Source: Strongylocentrotus droebachiensis (Eukaryota > Echinodermata > Echinoidea > Camarodonta > Strongylocentrotidae). From it: DNA of 64,000 nucleotides. The notes below the pieces were generated by a model. It worked only from the letters and a program-made list of their open reading frames with translations. It was not told the origin of the DNA and ran no database searches. The stretch spans positions 332,773 to 396,772 of the forward strand of contig JAVYIG010001044.1 of the NCBI GenBank assembly GCA_035222895.1. The letters run 5' to 3'. Positions within the stretch are counted from its first letter, which is position 1. Each line of letters starts with the position of its first letter. This document shows positions 10,809 through 21,734 of this stretch, piece by piece. A program made the translations under genes and the position numbers.

Positions 10809-11376
10809 TAAAGGGATAGTTTAGTTCTGTTTTCAGACTGCAAATGCCTTCAAAATGCATGGTTATTGCTCTTATTCTTATCTATGACATTTCTAGTGCC
10901 CTTTTAGAACCTCCTTGCTATACTATGAACGGGTAATTTTAGACCCTAAAATGTGTGAATTTAGCCAATACGAACATACCAATTCAGCTCCACTTTAAAA
11001 AAAACACGGTGACCGTTAATTAATTATTTAATAAAAAATAACAATACATGGGCCGGCTGGTTGTGCGTAATATAAGCAACACGAAAATGCCAACAAAAAA
11101 GCTAACATCGGTATTGGCTGAAATACGACGTAAAAGCCGTTATTTCGTTTTTCAACGGTTTTTTCAAATTTTTCAAAATATCTAATATTTGTGGTGGTAC
11201 GAAATCGTTATATTTATGGATATTTCAGCCGTCTCTGAACCGATTTTGATCAAACAAAGATGATTTTGTCATTGAAATATTATGTTCTTTCAAATTTGAC
11301 ACTCAGTTTTTCATTATCTCACAAAAAATTATTTTGTGTAGCGCCCTCTGCAACAGAACTCAACTTTCCCTTTAAG
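10809..11376. mobile_element. Inverted-repeat element of about 570 bp
   Basis: Ends ttaaagggatagtttagttc and, inverted, gaactcaactttcccttta share about 20 bp. No transposase frame; the interior is AT-rich. Non-autonomous DNA element. Confidence 0.65.
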
Positions 11377-11689
11377 TCCAACAGTTTAGCGTTTAGACTT
11401 TAAAAATGCAAAAATCTTCTCGCTCGGTCGCTACGCTCCTCCCATATAATATACAAGTAAATATTATAGAAAATCTGTATTCCGTCGGTACCACCGTGAT
11501 ACCAATGGAATACAGATTTTCAATCGCATTTGGTCCCCCCCCCCCCCCAGTGGGTGCGATTTTCAAATTTTCGAGGGCAAAAAAAAAAATAATAATAATT
11601 TAGTGCTCACATCCCCCCCCCCCCCCCATCCCCTGAGCGAATTTTCGGCCGGCGCGACTTTCAAATTATCGGGGGGGGGAACAGTGCTC

Positions 11690-12300
11690 CTTTTTTTTTG
11701 CCCCCCCCCCCCCCCCAAAAAAAAAACGCCCCCCCCCCCCCCTCCAAAAAAAAAAGAAAAAAAAGCAGTACTAAGGAGTAAAAATGGTTTGTATTTTAAC
11801 CCAATAGAACATAACAATAATAAAAACCTGAATTAAATCACATATAAAATTCCATTCAGAGAAAAGGAAAGTTAACCGGAATTTAATTTCCTAAAAATTC
11901 CGCATGCCACCTATTCATCAATGGAGGTTTTTATCATAGCAATACGCGCATATTGTGGAAATATTGTGAGAGAATGGAAAGCGTGTCTGTTTTTTGTTAT
12001 AGGGGTGAGAAGCTCATGAGCCCCTGAACGCTGGCGTACTGATGGGGTGGGGGTATTTCTTATTCGATACCATTGATTTACGAATGTTGCTGAAATGACA
12101 TGATTTTCCGGTATACCTTCTCAATTATTTTGTAAGTCATACCTTTTTATGCGTTTTGTTGGAAAATTAGAAATTCCAAATTTACAGCCGGGCGAAAAAT
12201 ATGCTTATTTAGAAGCCTTCATGTCAGGGCCTGCAGAAACGGCTGGGCTCGGGGGCTCGAGCCCCACCCCCCCCCCTCACTTTTTGAAAAAGTATGTTAC
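11690..12300. repeat. Dispersed repeat A, copy 1
   Basis: Closely similar to 20530-21030: shared blocks include cctgaattaaatcac, tgcgcatgcc/ccgcatgcc, caatggaggtttttatc, tggaaatattgtgagag and ggcgaaaaatatgcttattt. In both places it is preceded by a C/A-run block and followed by the hairpin satellite, so the three form one composite repeat. Confidence 0.8.
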
Positions 12301-12359
12301 AGAGAAAAAGAAAGAAAGAGATTGAAACAATAAGTGACCTGCCAATGTCACAAATGAGG

Positions 12360-12660
12360 TATCAAAACATGCTAATCTGACCGTAATTAAATGCCTAAGA
12401 CCCCAGAGCTCCCGGCGGCTCCGCCCCCGGACCCCACCAAGGGCCCTAATGTGGTCCCTTGGATGGTCATCTGACCGTAATTAAATACCTAAAACCCCTG
12501 AGCTTCCGGGGGCTCTGCCCCTGAACTCCACCAAGGGCCCTAAGGCGGGCTCCTGGATGCTCATCTGACCGTAGTTAAATATCTAAAAATAAAAACCTCT
12601 GAGCTTCCGGGGGCTCTGCCCCCTGGACCACACCAATGGCCTTAAAGAGGGCCCCTGAGT
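12360..12660. repeat. GC-hairpin satellite, array 1
   Basis: About three units of roughly 100-110 bp, each with ctgaccgtaattaaat, then a short palindromic core of the type gggggctctgcccc. Same family as 21115-21480, 24910-25130 and 27297-28380. Confidence 0.85.
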
Positions 12661-12778
12661 AGTAGTTATAGCAGTGAGACCGGGGACGGCAAAGGTTTTG
12701 TACACGAATATTTTCGTACTATATTCTAATTGACTCGTGTACATTAACTTTGACTTATAACACGCGTGTCTATGGGGC
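12655..12778. repeat. Inverted copy of the block at 24795-24910
   Basis: Shares gcagtgagaccggggacgg, gtacacgaatattttcgtac and gtgtacattaactttgac with 24795-24910 in the opposite orientation. It links the two satellite regions as arms of related composite elements. Confidence 0.75.
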
Positions 12779-13575
12779 ACCCCCTATCTGAGGACTGCCA
12801 ACATTTCCGAACCCCCCTTTCGCGGCTTTTCGTCGGCTTTTCCTGCCTTGGAGACCCCCCTAAATCATAAAAAAGCTCAATGTACCCCCCTAAATTTGGA
12901 ATCATTTCTCAGGAGTCCAAAGAGATGAAAGAAAAAAAAAGAAAAAACACCCCTTTTTAAAGAAATCTCCGGGTGAAAAGTTAATACACCCCTTTTTTTT
13001 ACAATTCTCGGGCCGGACTTTGTCGCACGAAAAGTACCACTTTACCGGACATTTTTTGGAACACGCATGGGGTCCGTCCGTTCTCGGAGTGGAGGGGGGG
13101 GGGGGGGCGGGGGGGGGGCGGGACTGTGATCCTCGCATGGCAACACGGGGAAGCGTATTGTAGCCTATTATGTAAAGGGTATTGATTTTGTATAGGTCTA
13201 GTTTCTTTTGCATTTGAATTACTTCTTTTCAGCAATAGTACCGGTACCGCTGTTTCTCATTGATCGTGCATTGAGTTTATGAACCTCTGAACAGACTTTC
13301 GACAAATAAAGCTTGTTTTACTCCGACCCGTTCATACCGCCGAGTTCTTTGGACTTTCACACAACACTTTGATATATAGTTCAGGGCTATGTTTGGACTC
13401 TCTCAAAACATAAAAACAGAGTTGAATACAAAGATAAGAATTGCAATTTAGTCATGTTACCAGGGCACAGAGATAAAGTATACAAAACATTTTTAACTAG
13501 AGAAATAGAACCCAAGTCACATTATTATTTCATCCGCAAATAATTATGTTGTTGTTTTTTTAATTAAAAAAAATC

Positions 13576-13712
13576 ATCTGTTCTACAATGATTTTTACAT
13601 ATAGCAGTGAAGGGATTTTCCTTTGTCTACCACAGCAATTGTTGAGGGTAGAATGAGGAACTGTATATTTTGTCCTCTTTTTTGTCCGTCATGTTCATAG
13701 TGTCATTTGATA
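13576..13712. mobile_element. Long-hairpin element, half copy 3
   Basis: Matches one arm of the hairpins at 8877 and 9817 (ctgttctaca, tagcagtgaaggga, cctttgtctacc, gaggaactgtatattttgtc) but lacks the opposite arm. Decayed copy. Confidence 0.7.
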
Positions 13713-13826
13713 TTTTGTAATAAATGTGAAACTGGTGCCTGACCTCCGAAATTCCCCGCAGTGAAAGTGTTACACATCCTATTGTTACGCTTTAGAACTC
13801 ACGAAAGCGTTTGAATAAATTACAAG

Positions 13827-14851
13827 TTTCCACTCCTTTCTTTCACCTCCCTGCCTATAGTATACGGCACGTTCCTAATGATTTCCTCTCCACGTTGGTG
13901 TAGTTGCCATGACGACAACCGACATAAAGACATTGAAACATTTGCTGATGGATACAACTTTGAAATGTTCGCGATTTCTCGTGTCAAACTTGGAAGTTTA
14001 CTGTGAGAAGAAATGAAAAGGGCAATCTGGTTAACACACTGACCTGAGTTTGATGAGGGCGATATTCATGCATTTTTTAAAGTCAGCAACATGTTTTCCA
14101 CTGCAAATTCATGCTTAAACTAATTCACTCCCACCACACAGCAAATAGGCTCATCACCAAGTTGACAGACTAATAAATAAATCTAGAGTATCACAGAATT
14201 CGATTGAAATTGACATTTTTTTCTTAATGAGCGAACAGACAAACATCATGCCTTACTCAATAAATTATATGTGTTTTCAAGTAAGTGACGAACATTATCA
14301 CGAGTCAGCAAATATCATGTTCGTGTTAAAGGAGAATTAAACCCATCAGATATTATCTGAAAGTCTTATTCGAAATTCTAAGTTCTAGATTCTAAGTTTT
14401 GTTGAGTGAAGATAATGATGTCAGAGTAGTACAACTTGTGATGTACCCACTGAGCTTTATATTTTAGCTTCAATGTAGGACAGGTAAACTTCCAAGTTTG
14501 ACACGAGAAATCGCGAACATTTCAAAGTTGTATCCATCAGCAAATGTTTCAATGTCTTTGGCCCGAATTCACAAAGCAAGGTTTGAGCTCAGACCAAGGT
14601 TTGAGGTCAAACCTCCTTTTGTTTCGCCAAACCTTCTTTTGTTATTTACAAACCTGGTTTGTAAATAACAAAAGGAGGTTTGGCGAAACAAAAGGAGGTT
14701 TGAGCTCAAACCCGGTCTGAGCTCAAACCTTGCTTTGTGAATTCGGGCCAATATGTCGGTTGTCGTCATGGCAACTACACCAACGTGGTAAGGAAATCAT
14801 TAGGAACGTGCCGTATACTATAGGCAGGGAGGTGAAAGAAAGGAGTGGAAA
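13827..14851. mobile_element. Element with 175-bp inverted arms, split by a nested palindrome
   Basis: Bases 13827-14000 reappear inverted at 14484-14851 once the nested 190-bp palindrome (14560-14749) is set aside. The arms differ at only a few sites (for example cctctccacgttgg against ccttaccacgttgg). The 480-bp interior has no convincing frame. This resembles a foldback or long-TIR DNA element. Confidence 0.8.
14560..14749. mobile_element. Perfect-end palindromic MITE nested in the arm
   Basis: Starts ggcccgaattcacaaagcaa and ends with its exact reverse complement. The arms are about 93 bp, meeting near acaaacctggtttgt. The uninterrupted sequence is kept in the partner arm near 13921-13933, so the insertion is real and later than the 175-bp arms. 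Confidence 0.88.
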
Positions 14852-15964
14852 CGTCAAAGTTAATGTACACGAGTCCCCTTTCTTCAGCACCACAGTGACA
14901 TGGAAAGCAACAAACATTCACCTGCAGCACAACACATTTATCATGCAACAGCTTTAAGAGCACGATCATATTCCAAAAGGCATATTTGTTTATTGCTCCT
15001 CCAATTTACAAGCACTTTTTGTTGCTTGATAACAAGCCTTTAATTTTGTCAGAAAAAAAAATGTTATATAAATTTTCAATGAAAAAGAGATAAAATTAGA
15101 AAACCTATCTTAATCTGATAACGTTCATTAGCGAAGCTAATTAGGAGGCTCAATACAATTATCAAACGTGTCATTTGCTTGTGGTCTCGGGCGATGAAAT
15201 AATATTATAATTCATCTAGTTGTTTGCCATATCATTTTTGGCATAACAGAAAGCGTGAGAGACACTCGTTCGAATAATGGCATGATCGTTCAATTATGAG
15301 GAAAGTGAAGTTTTTGATTGCAGCACTGTTTGATGGTGACACGATATGATGACACACGGAGCGCTGAATCTGAAGGCGGATGGTTTACTCTTTACATGTT
15401 CTGGAAACACTTGAAAAAGGAAGCAATGAAAGAGCATTTTTGCAGATAGGTCGTCGTAAATTACGAACAACTTAAGTAGCCACGGTTTCGTCGGTTTGTG
15501 CTCTGATGCTAACGAAAATGGACGTTATGGGCCACCCTCGTTGCTGACGAACTCTGCTTTCTGGTAGTTCACATCAACCATTTGATTATTTTGTCACAGA
15601 GACAACTGTAATCATACAGGAACGTGATAACAATATGCGTCGTAATCGAGTATAATTATCTTAGTCATCAAATACATGTATAATGGAACAAGAGGAAGAA
15701 TACTTAACCTAAGGCGAAATATTCCGAGGGGAAAGTTAATTAGACTTTGAGAGGAACGACCACAGTATATATTTTTCAAAATAGGCACTTTGGTTTTGCT
15801 ATTTCAGTGTAACGACTATGACTCACACTTACAACTGAAAGAGGGGTACATCATATTGATTAAGCCCGGGTGTAGGATTATATAACTCTGTGATTAATCA
15901 ATTTGAAGGAAAAAAAAAGGGCACTGCCTTCCTAATCCCGGTGTTTTATTTTCGCTCTGCTACA
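14852..15964. other. Upstream region of the GPCR gene, no feature seen
   Basis: AT-rich intergenic DNA. No coding block, repeat family or clear promoter element was recognised. The 5' UTR of the GPCR should lie near its right end. Confidence 0.4.
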
Positions 15965-16987
15965 ATGGATGCCAGCGGCTTCGCGCTCACTTTATGCCGA
16001 ATCTTGTTGTGCCTATTCAGCGGCTTCAACTTTTTATCCTATATCTTCATTGTCGTGTGCATCATCCGACATCCTAGTCTTCAAACTATCACCAATTACA
16101 CCCTGTTCTCGACGGGTGTGGCTCATATTGTATTTCAATTCATATGCGTCATCTCAATCTTTGAAATGGAGGACATCTGTTCTGTCAGCAGCCCTTTTAT
16201 TTATCTAGCATTCACCTACGTTTGTATGGTAGCTGTCTTTGCTAATACTGTTCTGGTCACTATAGAAACCTATCTAAAGGTATGCCATCCCTTCTTATAC
16301 GCCCGCGTCATAACTGACCGGAAGTGTTTCCTCTTGATCGCCTTGATCTGGGCAATCATCTTTTGCTCTGGAGCCATAATTGGAAAAGCTGGACACAGTT
16401 TAAAAGATGAGAGCTATGAAAAATGTCCTTTTGTCGCTGTTATAGATCATGGTAAAATCTTCGGCATCATGTTGAACATAGTCCTCGTTCCCTCTTTGGT
16501 CATCATGAGTGTCTTAAAGTTTCTGGTGATCCGTACTGCGAGGAAACACGCCGGCAGGATAAGAGCTTTGGGCGGAAGAGATCCTCCCCAGCAACTACAA
16601 CCAAACGGTGACATAGTCGAACAACTACAACAGAAATTCAAGAACATTCGCAAGAGCACCATTAATCTTGCTATCTTTGTCGGGACATACGTCTGTGGCT
16701 GGGTACCCGTTCTTATCATTTTAAATATCAACTTCTACTCTGGTAACCCGGTGGGTCTCAATGCATCAGTCATCGTTTTTATGGCTGTGGCTAATCTGAC
16801 ATCTGTAGGACCATTGGTCTATACTTTAAGACAGACGGAGTTCTCGCGTCTGCAGAAGCGCTACGTCCAACAAATAAAAGCCTACGTACGTGAACATTTA
16901 GGAGACATACGCAAGAAGGTTCAGGTAAACGTTATCCAGTCCAAACCAACTACAGAGACCGAGTTTGGCGCATCCGTGCCTCAGTAA
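15965..16987 (+). CDS. Divergent rhodopsin-class GPCR, single exon
   Basis: Seven-transmembrane receptor of 340 residues in one uninterrupted exon. The ATG at 15965 is in a good context (acaatgg); an in-frame GTG at 15890 is not a eukaryotic start. Hydrophobic segments sit at about 8-33, 43-66, 76-103, 119-141, 162-189, 232-255 and 264-287. Cys72 and Cys154 suit the conserved TM3-ECL2 disulphide. The DRY position reads ETY (101-103), the CWxP position CGWVP (244-248), and the NPxxY position VGPLVY (281-286), so the class A switches are present but altered. Loop 3 (about 190-231) is basic and Gln-rich. Intronless, divergent class A receptors of this kind are typical of the lineage-expanded chemoreceptor-like GPCRs of echinoderms. 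The ligand cannot be inferred. A Maverick polymerase remnant begins within about 100 bp downstream. Confidence 0.87.
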   Translation: MDASGFALTLCRILLCLFSGFNFLSYIFIVVCIIRHPSLQTITNYTLFSTGVAHIVFQFICVISIFEMEDICSVSSPFIYLAFTYVCMVAVFANTVLVTIETYLKVCHPFLYARVITDRKCFLLIALIWAIIFCSGAIIGKAGHSLKDESYEKCPFVAVIDHGKIFGIMLNIVLVPSLVIMSVLKFLVIRTARKHAGRIRALGGRDPPQQLQPNGDIVEQLQQKFKNIRKSTINLAIFVGTYVCGWVPVLIILNINFYSGNPVGLNASVIVFMAVANLTSVGPLVYTLRQTEFSRLQKRYVQQIKAYVREHLGDIRKKVQVNVIQSKPTTETEFGASVPQ

Positions 16988-17059
16988 TGCCCATATTCGC
17001 ATTGCAACGAGCCGTCATTCGCCTGACGAAGAACTGCGACGGAGTCTGCCGAGTTCTTG

Positions 17060-19655
17060 CAGAATTTATAGTGCACAAGATGTTGCGGAGACAACGGAAA
17101 CAGGGTTCTTTGGAAGAAAAAAAGCCGAAGCTCTTTGTAAAAAAGCAGGTCACGATTGGAGAAAAACAGTGGAATTAGAGGACCTGCACAAATTTCAGAA
17201 CTATTTGATGAAAAAGAAATTTCAGATTTTGGTATTTTCCAGTAATACGAATCTGAGAGAACCCATTTTTAAAGGAACCCCAAACGATCGCACCATCGCT
17301 CTTGCGTATCACGACCATCATTACGATGTCATTTTATTGATTCACGCCTTCATGCATAGTAATGCATATTGTGTTACTTGTAATAAGACTTACGATTGGT
17401 CTATACGACATCAATGTGAAAATGCATGCTCATGTTGTAAAGTGGTAGGTAAATGTCGTAGAGATCCAACGGGTAGATGAAAAAACTGTAAGGTATGTAG
17501 ACGTTTTTTTTAAGAATAAACAATGTTTTCGTAACCATCTAAAAGTAGAGGGAAAGAAGAATCCCAAATCAGTATGCAATCGGGTATACAAATGTAGAGT
17601 TTGTCGTGTAACTGTAGATACTAGATTTCATAATAAACATAAATGTGGTATGATTTACTGTACACGGTGTAAGATAATGGATACGAAGAAACATCAATGT
17701 TACATGTTGACCTTGAATGAAAGATCAACAAAAAAAAGGGAAAGGTAAACAAACTAAAAAAAGTGAACGTCAAAATAATCAAAAGGAGGAAAAGCATTCG
17801 GTGTTCATTTTCTATGACTTTGAATGTCGACAAGACGATAGAAAGGGAGAAAACAAAAATGGTAATGTGTATACTCATATACCAAATCTATGTATTGCTA
17901 ACAGGGTTTGCAAATTGTGTTGGGATTCAGACAAGAGATGTGACAATAATGTGGTGAAAGAGAACATATTTTTAGAGGGGATGATACATTGGGTAACTTT
18001 GCGGAATGGTTGTTCACAAAAAATGAAGATTTCGATGTTACTGCGCTCGCACATAATTCATCGGGTTACGATTCACATTTTCTTTTGAATTACGTAGAGT
18101 CCAATGCCATTCAAAACAAGGTTATTTTGAATGGTAAGAAAATACTTTCATTGAAGGTCAATAATGTATATGTCATTGATTCGTTGAACTTTCTCTTAAT
18201 GCCTTTGTCACAAATTCCGTCTACCTTTGGTCTTACGGAACTCAAGAAGGGTTTTTTTCCCTCACATGTTTAACACCAAGGAGAATCAATGTTATGTTGG
18301 ACCGTTACCCGATGCAAAGTATTTCGGTCCGTCTAAAATGAAATCTGCACAACGGATGGAATTTGATAAGTGGTACACAACTCAGAAAGACCAACCATTT
18401 GATTTCCGAAAGGAGATAACTGAGTATTGTCGGAGCGATGTCGATATTCTGATGAAAGGATGTATGACAATGAGGAATATCTTCATGGATATTACAAATA
18501 TTGATCCCTTTCATCAGATTACGATTGCATCGACATGTTCAGTAATTTTCCGTAAGTTGTTTTTAGAGAAAGATACAATCGGTTTAATTCCTAATGGAGG
18601 GTACCGTTTGTCTGATAATCATTCTCAATTGTCCCTAAAATGGTTAACATGGTTAATGAACAAGGAACAGGTTGATATCAAACATGCTAGGAATGGAGGA
18701 GAGAAGAAAATCGGTCATTATAACGTAGATGGGTATGACGAAGAAAATAAAACCATCTATGAGTTTCATGGATGTCTATGGCATGGATGCCCTCGATGTT
18801 ACGTCCGTCGAGATACTCTCGTTCCTGGGAGTACAAATAGTGTTCAGGATGTGTACGAGTATACGACAACACATTACAGCGAGAATTCTATTTACGATCC
18901 GTTGGCTATAAGACGATTATCAAATGGGAATGTGATTTCAGAAAGGAAATTAATGAAACTGATGAACTCAAAATGTTCACGGATCAGTTCACTAACATTG
19001 CATCTTTGAACCCTAGGAAAGCGTACTATGGTGGACGTACGAATGCTACTCAGTTACTCAGGGAGGTAGAAGGGGATGATAAAATAAGATATGTGGATGT
19101 ATGTAGTCTATATCCATGGGTATGCAAATACCAAAAGTTTCCCATCGGTCATCCAGAAATCATAACCGAAAACTTCAAATCTCCCACGGAATATTTTGGT
19201 TTAATTCAGTGTACAGTACCTCCTCCTAGAGGTTTATATCATCCTGTCCTTCCATATCGATACAATAACAAATTACTCTTCCCTCTATGTCGAAGTTGTA
19301 GCGAGAAGAAGTTAGAGAAATGTACACATTCTGAGGAAGAACGTTACATTACTGGTACATGTGTAACGGAGGAGATTAAGAAGGCAATGACTGTGGGGTA
19401 CCGTATTATTAAGATTTTTGGAGTTCGGAATTTCAAAAAGAACTCACAATACGACGCCGAAGAACATACGGGAGGTCTGTTTACATACTTTATAAACACA
19501 TTTCTAAAAGTCAAACAAGAGTCCAGTGGTTGGCCTGCTGATTGTGTACCGACGTCTGATCAATCGTTAGAATCCTCGGAAATAAAGGATGCACGTAGTG
19601 TGTATGTGGAGTCATACTTTGAACACGAAGGTGTACGTCTCAATCCCGATATTAG
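17060..19655 (+). pseudogene. Maverick/Polinton family-B DNA polymerase, N-terminal part, frameshifted
   Basis: Remnant of the protein-primed DNA polymerase (DNA_pol_B_2) of a Maverick/Polinton, a virus-like mobile element that replicates its own DNA. Seen in order: a KTVELEDLHKFQNYL N-terminal block, a Cys/His-rich zinc-binding stretch (17487-17700), exonuclease motif I FYDFEC (about 17812), motif II AHNSSGYDSHF (about 18049), motif III EYCRSDVDIL (about 18422), a HGCLWHGCP block, and polymerase motif A DVCSLYP (about 19099). Homology stops near 19655, just before the expected motif B. The frame is broken by a stop at 17478-17480 and shifts at the T8 run 17504, A8 run 17730, G4 run 17977, T7 run 18252 and T3 run 18891. 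All the shifts fall at homopolymers. It cannot encode a working enzyme as written. No integrase, ATPase or capsid gene was seen. Confidence 0.9.
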
Positions 19656-19659
19656 GGGT

Positions 19660-19812
19660 TTTCGTTTGTCACGTCGACATAGTCGACGTCAAAATTATGT
19701 GACGTCATTTCGGCGATCTGCGCATGCGTCGGGTCGTCTGGCGTCGTCATGATTTGAGGTTCGTCAGAAAACTAGTGACCCGTCGTCAGAATGACGTCAT
19801 CTTGCTACATCG
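19660..19812. repeat. CpG-rich segment with CRE-like and NRF-1-like sites
   Basis: Contains gtgacgtcatttc, ctgcgcatgcgtcg and aatgacgtcatc within 120 bp, a composition unlike the AT-rich polymerase remnant beside it. It forms the left edge of the roughly 2 kb of sequence that splits the polymerase. Confidence 0.5.
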
Positions 19813-20528
19813 CAGCGTAAATCAGAAAGTAAAAACAGAAAGAGAAAGTGATAGAATGATTTAAAAAACAAAGAATAACATAAGAGAAGATGGTGGAAGG
19901 AAGAAACAAAGGATAAAATAAGGAAAGACAGAAAGAGAAAGTGATAGAATGATTAAAAAAGCAAAGAATAACATAAGAAAAGGTGATAGAAGGAAGAAAC
20001 AAAGAATAACATAAGGAAAGACAGAAAGAGAAAGTGACAGAATGATAAAAACAAAGAATAACATAAAAGAAGATGATAGAAGGAAAAAACAAAGACTAAC
20101 ATAAGGAAAGACAGAAAGAGAAAGTATTAGAAATGATAAAAACAAAGAATAACATAAAAGAATTAAGTTGAAAGAAGGAAGAAACAAAGAATAACATAAG
20201 AAAATACAAAAAGAGAAAGTGATAGAATGATAAAAACAAAGAATAACATAAGAGAAGATGATAGAAGGAAAAAACAAAGAATAACATAAGGAAAGACAGA
20301 AAAAGAAAGTGATAGAATAATAAAAGCAAAGAATAACATAAGAGAAGGTGAAAGAAGGGAAAAAACAAAGAATAACATAAGGAAAGACAACAAGAGAAGG
20401 TGAAAGAAGGAAAAAACAAAGAATAACATAAGGAAAGACAGAAAGAGAAAGTGAAAGAAGGAGAAAACAAAGAATAACATAAGGAAAGACAGAAAGAGAA
20501 GGTGAAAGAGGAAAAAACAAAGAATAAC
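19813..20528. repeat. Purine-rich tandem repeat
   Basis: About a dozen degenerate units of roughly 45-60 bp with the core acaaagaataacataaggaa followed by agacagaaagagaaagtg. Minus-strand frames across it give only Phe/Leu/Ser-rich low-complexity peptides and are not genes. Confidence 0.9.
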
Positions 20529-20529
20529 G

Positions 20530-21030
20530 CATTTTTGCCCCCCCCCCCCAAAAAAAAGCCGTAAAGGAGTAGAGATGGTTTGTATTTGTAACCCAAAAGA
20601 ACATCCAAATAATAAAAACCTGAATTAAATCACGTATAAAATTCCATTTAAAGAAAAGGAAAGTTAACAGGAATTAAATTTCCTAAACATTGCGCATGCC
20701 ACCTATATTTATCAATGGAGGTTTTTGTAATAACGATACGCGCATATCGTGGAAATATTGTGAGAGAATGAAAAAGCGTGTCTGTTTTTGTTATAGGGGT
20801 GAGACATGAGCCCCTAAACGCTGGCGTACTGATGGGGGGGGGTATTTCTTATTCGATACCAGTGATTTACAAATGTTGCTGAAATGACGTGATTTTCCGG
20901 TATTTTTTCTGGAAAATAAAAAAATTCCCAAATTTACAGTCGGGCGAAAAATATGCTTATTTAGAAGCCTTTATGTCATGGTCTGCAAAACGGCTGGGCT
21001 CAGGGGCTCGAGCCCCCCTCACTTTTTGAA
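20530..21030. repeat. Dispersed repeat A, copy 2
   Basis: Matches 11765-12290 in the same orientation, with small indels (see copy 1). It is part of the insertion that interrupts the Maverick polymerase. Confidence 0.8.
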
Positions 21031-21114
21031 AAAGTTTGTTACAGAGAAAAAGAAAGAAAGAGAGAGAGAGAAAAAAATAAGTGACCTGCCAATGTCACAA
21101 ATGAGTCATCAAAA

Positions 21115-21725
21115 TATGCTCATCTGACCGTAATTAAATGCCTAAAACCCTAGAGCTTACGGGGGCTCTGCCCCCTGGACCCTACAAAGGGCCCTAAGGC
21201 GGCCCCTGGATGCTCATCTGACCGTAGTTAAATATTAAAACCCCCGAACTTCCGGGGGCTCTGCCCCCTGGACCACATCAATGTCCTTAAAGAGGGCCCC
21301 TGGATGCTCATCTGACCGTAGTTAAATATTAAAACCTCTGAGCTTCTGGGGGCTCCCCCCCCCCCTTGGAACACGTCAATTGCTTTACAGAGGGCCCCTG
21401 GATGCTCATCTAACCGTAATTAAATACCTAAAATCCCTGAGCTTCCGGGGGCTCAGCCCCTTGACCCCCTGCCGAGGCTCAGGCCCTGGACCCCACGCTA
21501 ATTTACGCTCTTCCTGACCGTTAATACTCCACTTTGAAAAACGTTCCGCGGTGCCTGCATGTAACGTGTAAGAGTGGTGGATATGCAGAATTTTCTTCTG
21601 CCCCCCCCCCTTCCAAACTTGTTTGCTCATTACGTCACTGCCCCTGGAAGATGAGCCCCCTGGAATGTTTGCCCCCCCCCCCCCCCCCACCCCAATCCCA
21701 AACTGCTTCCGGCGCGCCTGATCAT
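21115..21725. repeat. GC-hairpin satellite, array 2, and composite-element end
   Basis: About four units with ctcatctgaccgtaattaaa and a gggggctctgccccctgg core, then a block ending in caaactgcttccggcgcgcc. The same end block recurs at about 25325-25355, which suggests it is a true terminus. Confidence 0.8.
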
Positions 21726-21734
21726 AGATATCCA

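Noticed and set aside
15890-15964. Upstream GTG start for the GPCR
   Set aside because: GTG is not a normal start in animals, and the extra 25 residues are not part of the seven-helix fold. The ATG at 15965 has a good context.
19861-20608. Phe/Leu/Ser-rich minus-strand frames that look like membrane proteins
   Set aside because: They come from a purine-rich tandem repeat; composition and periodicity explain them.
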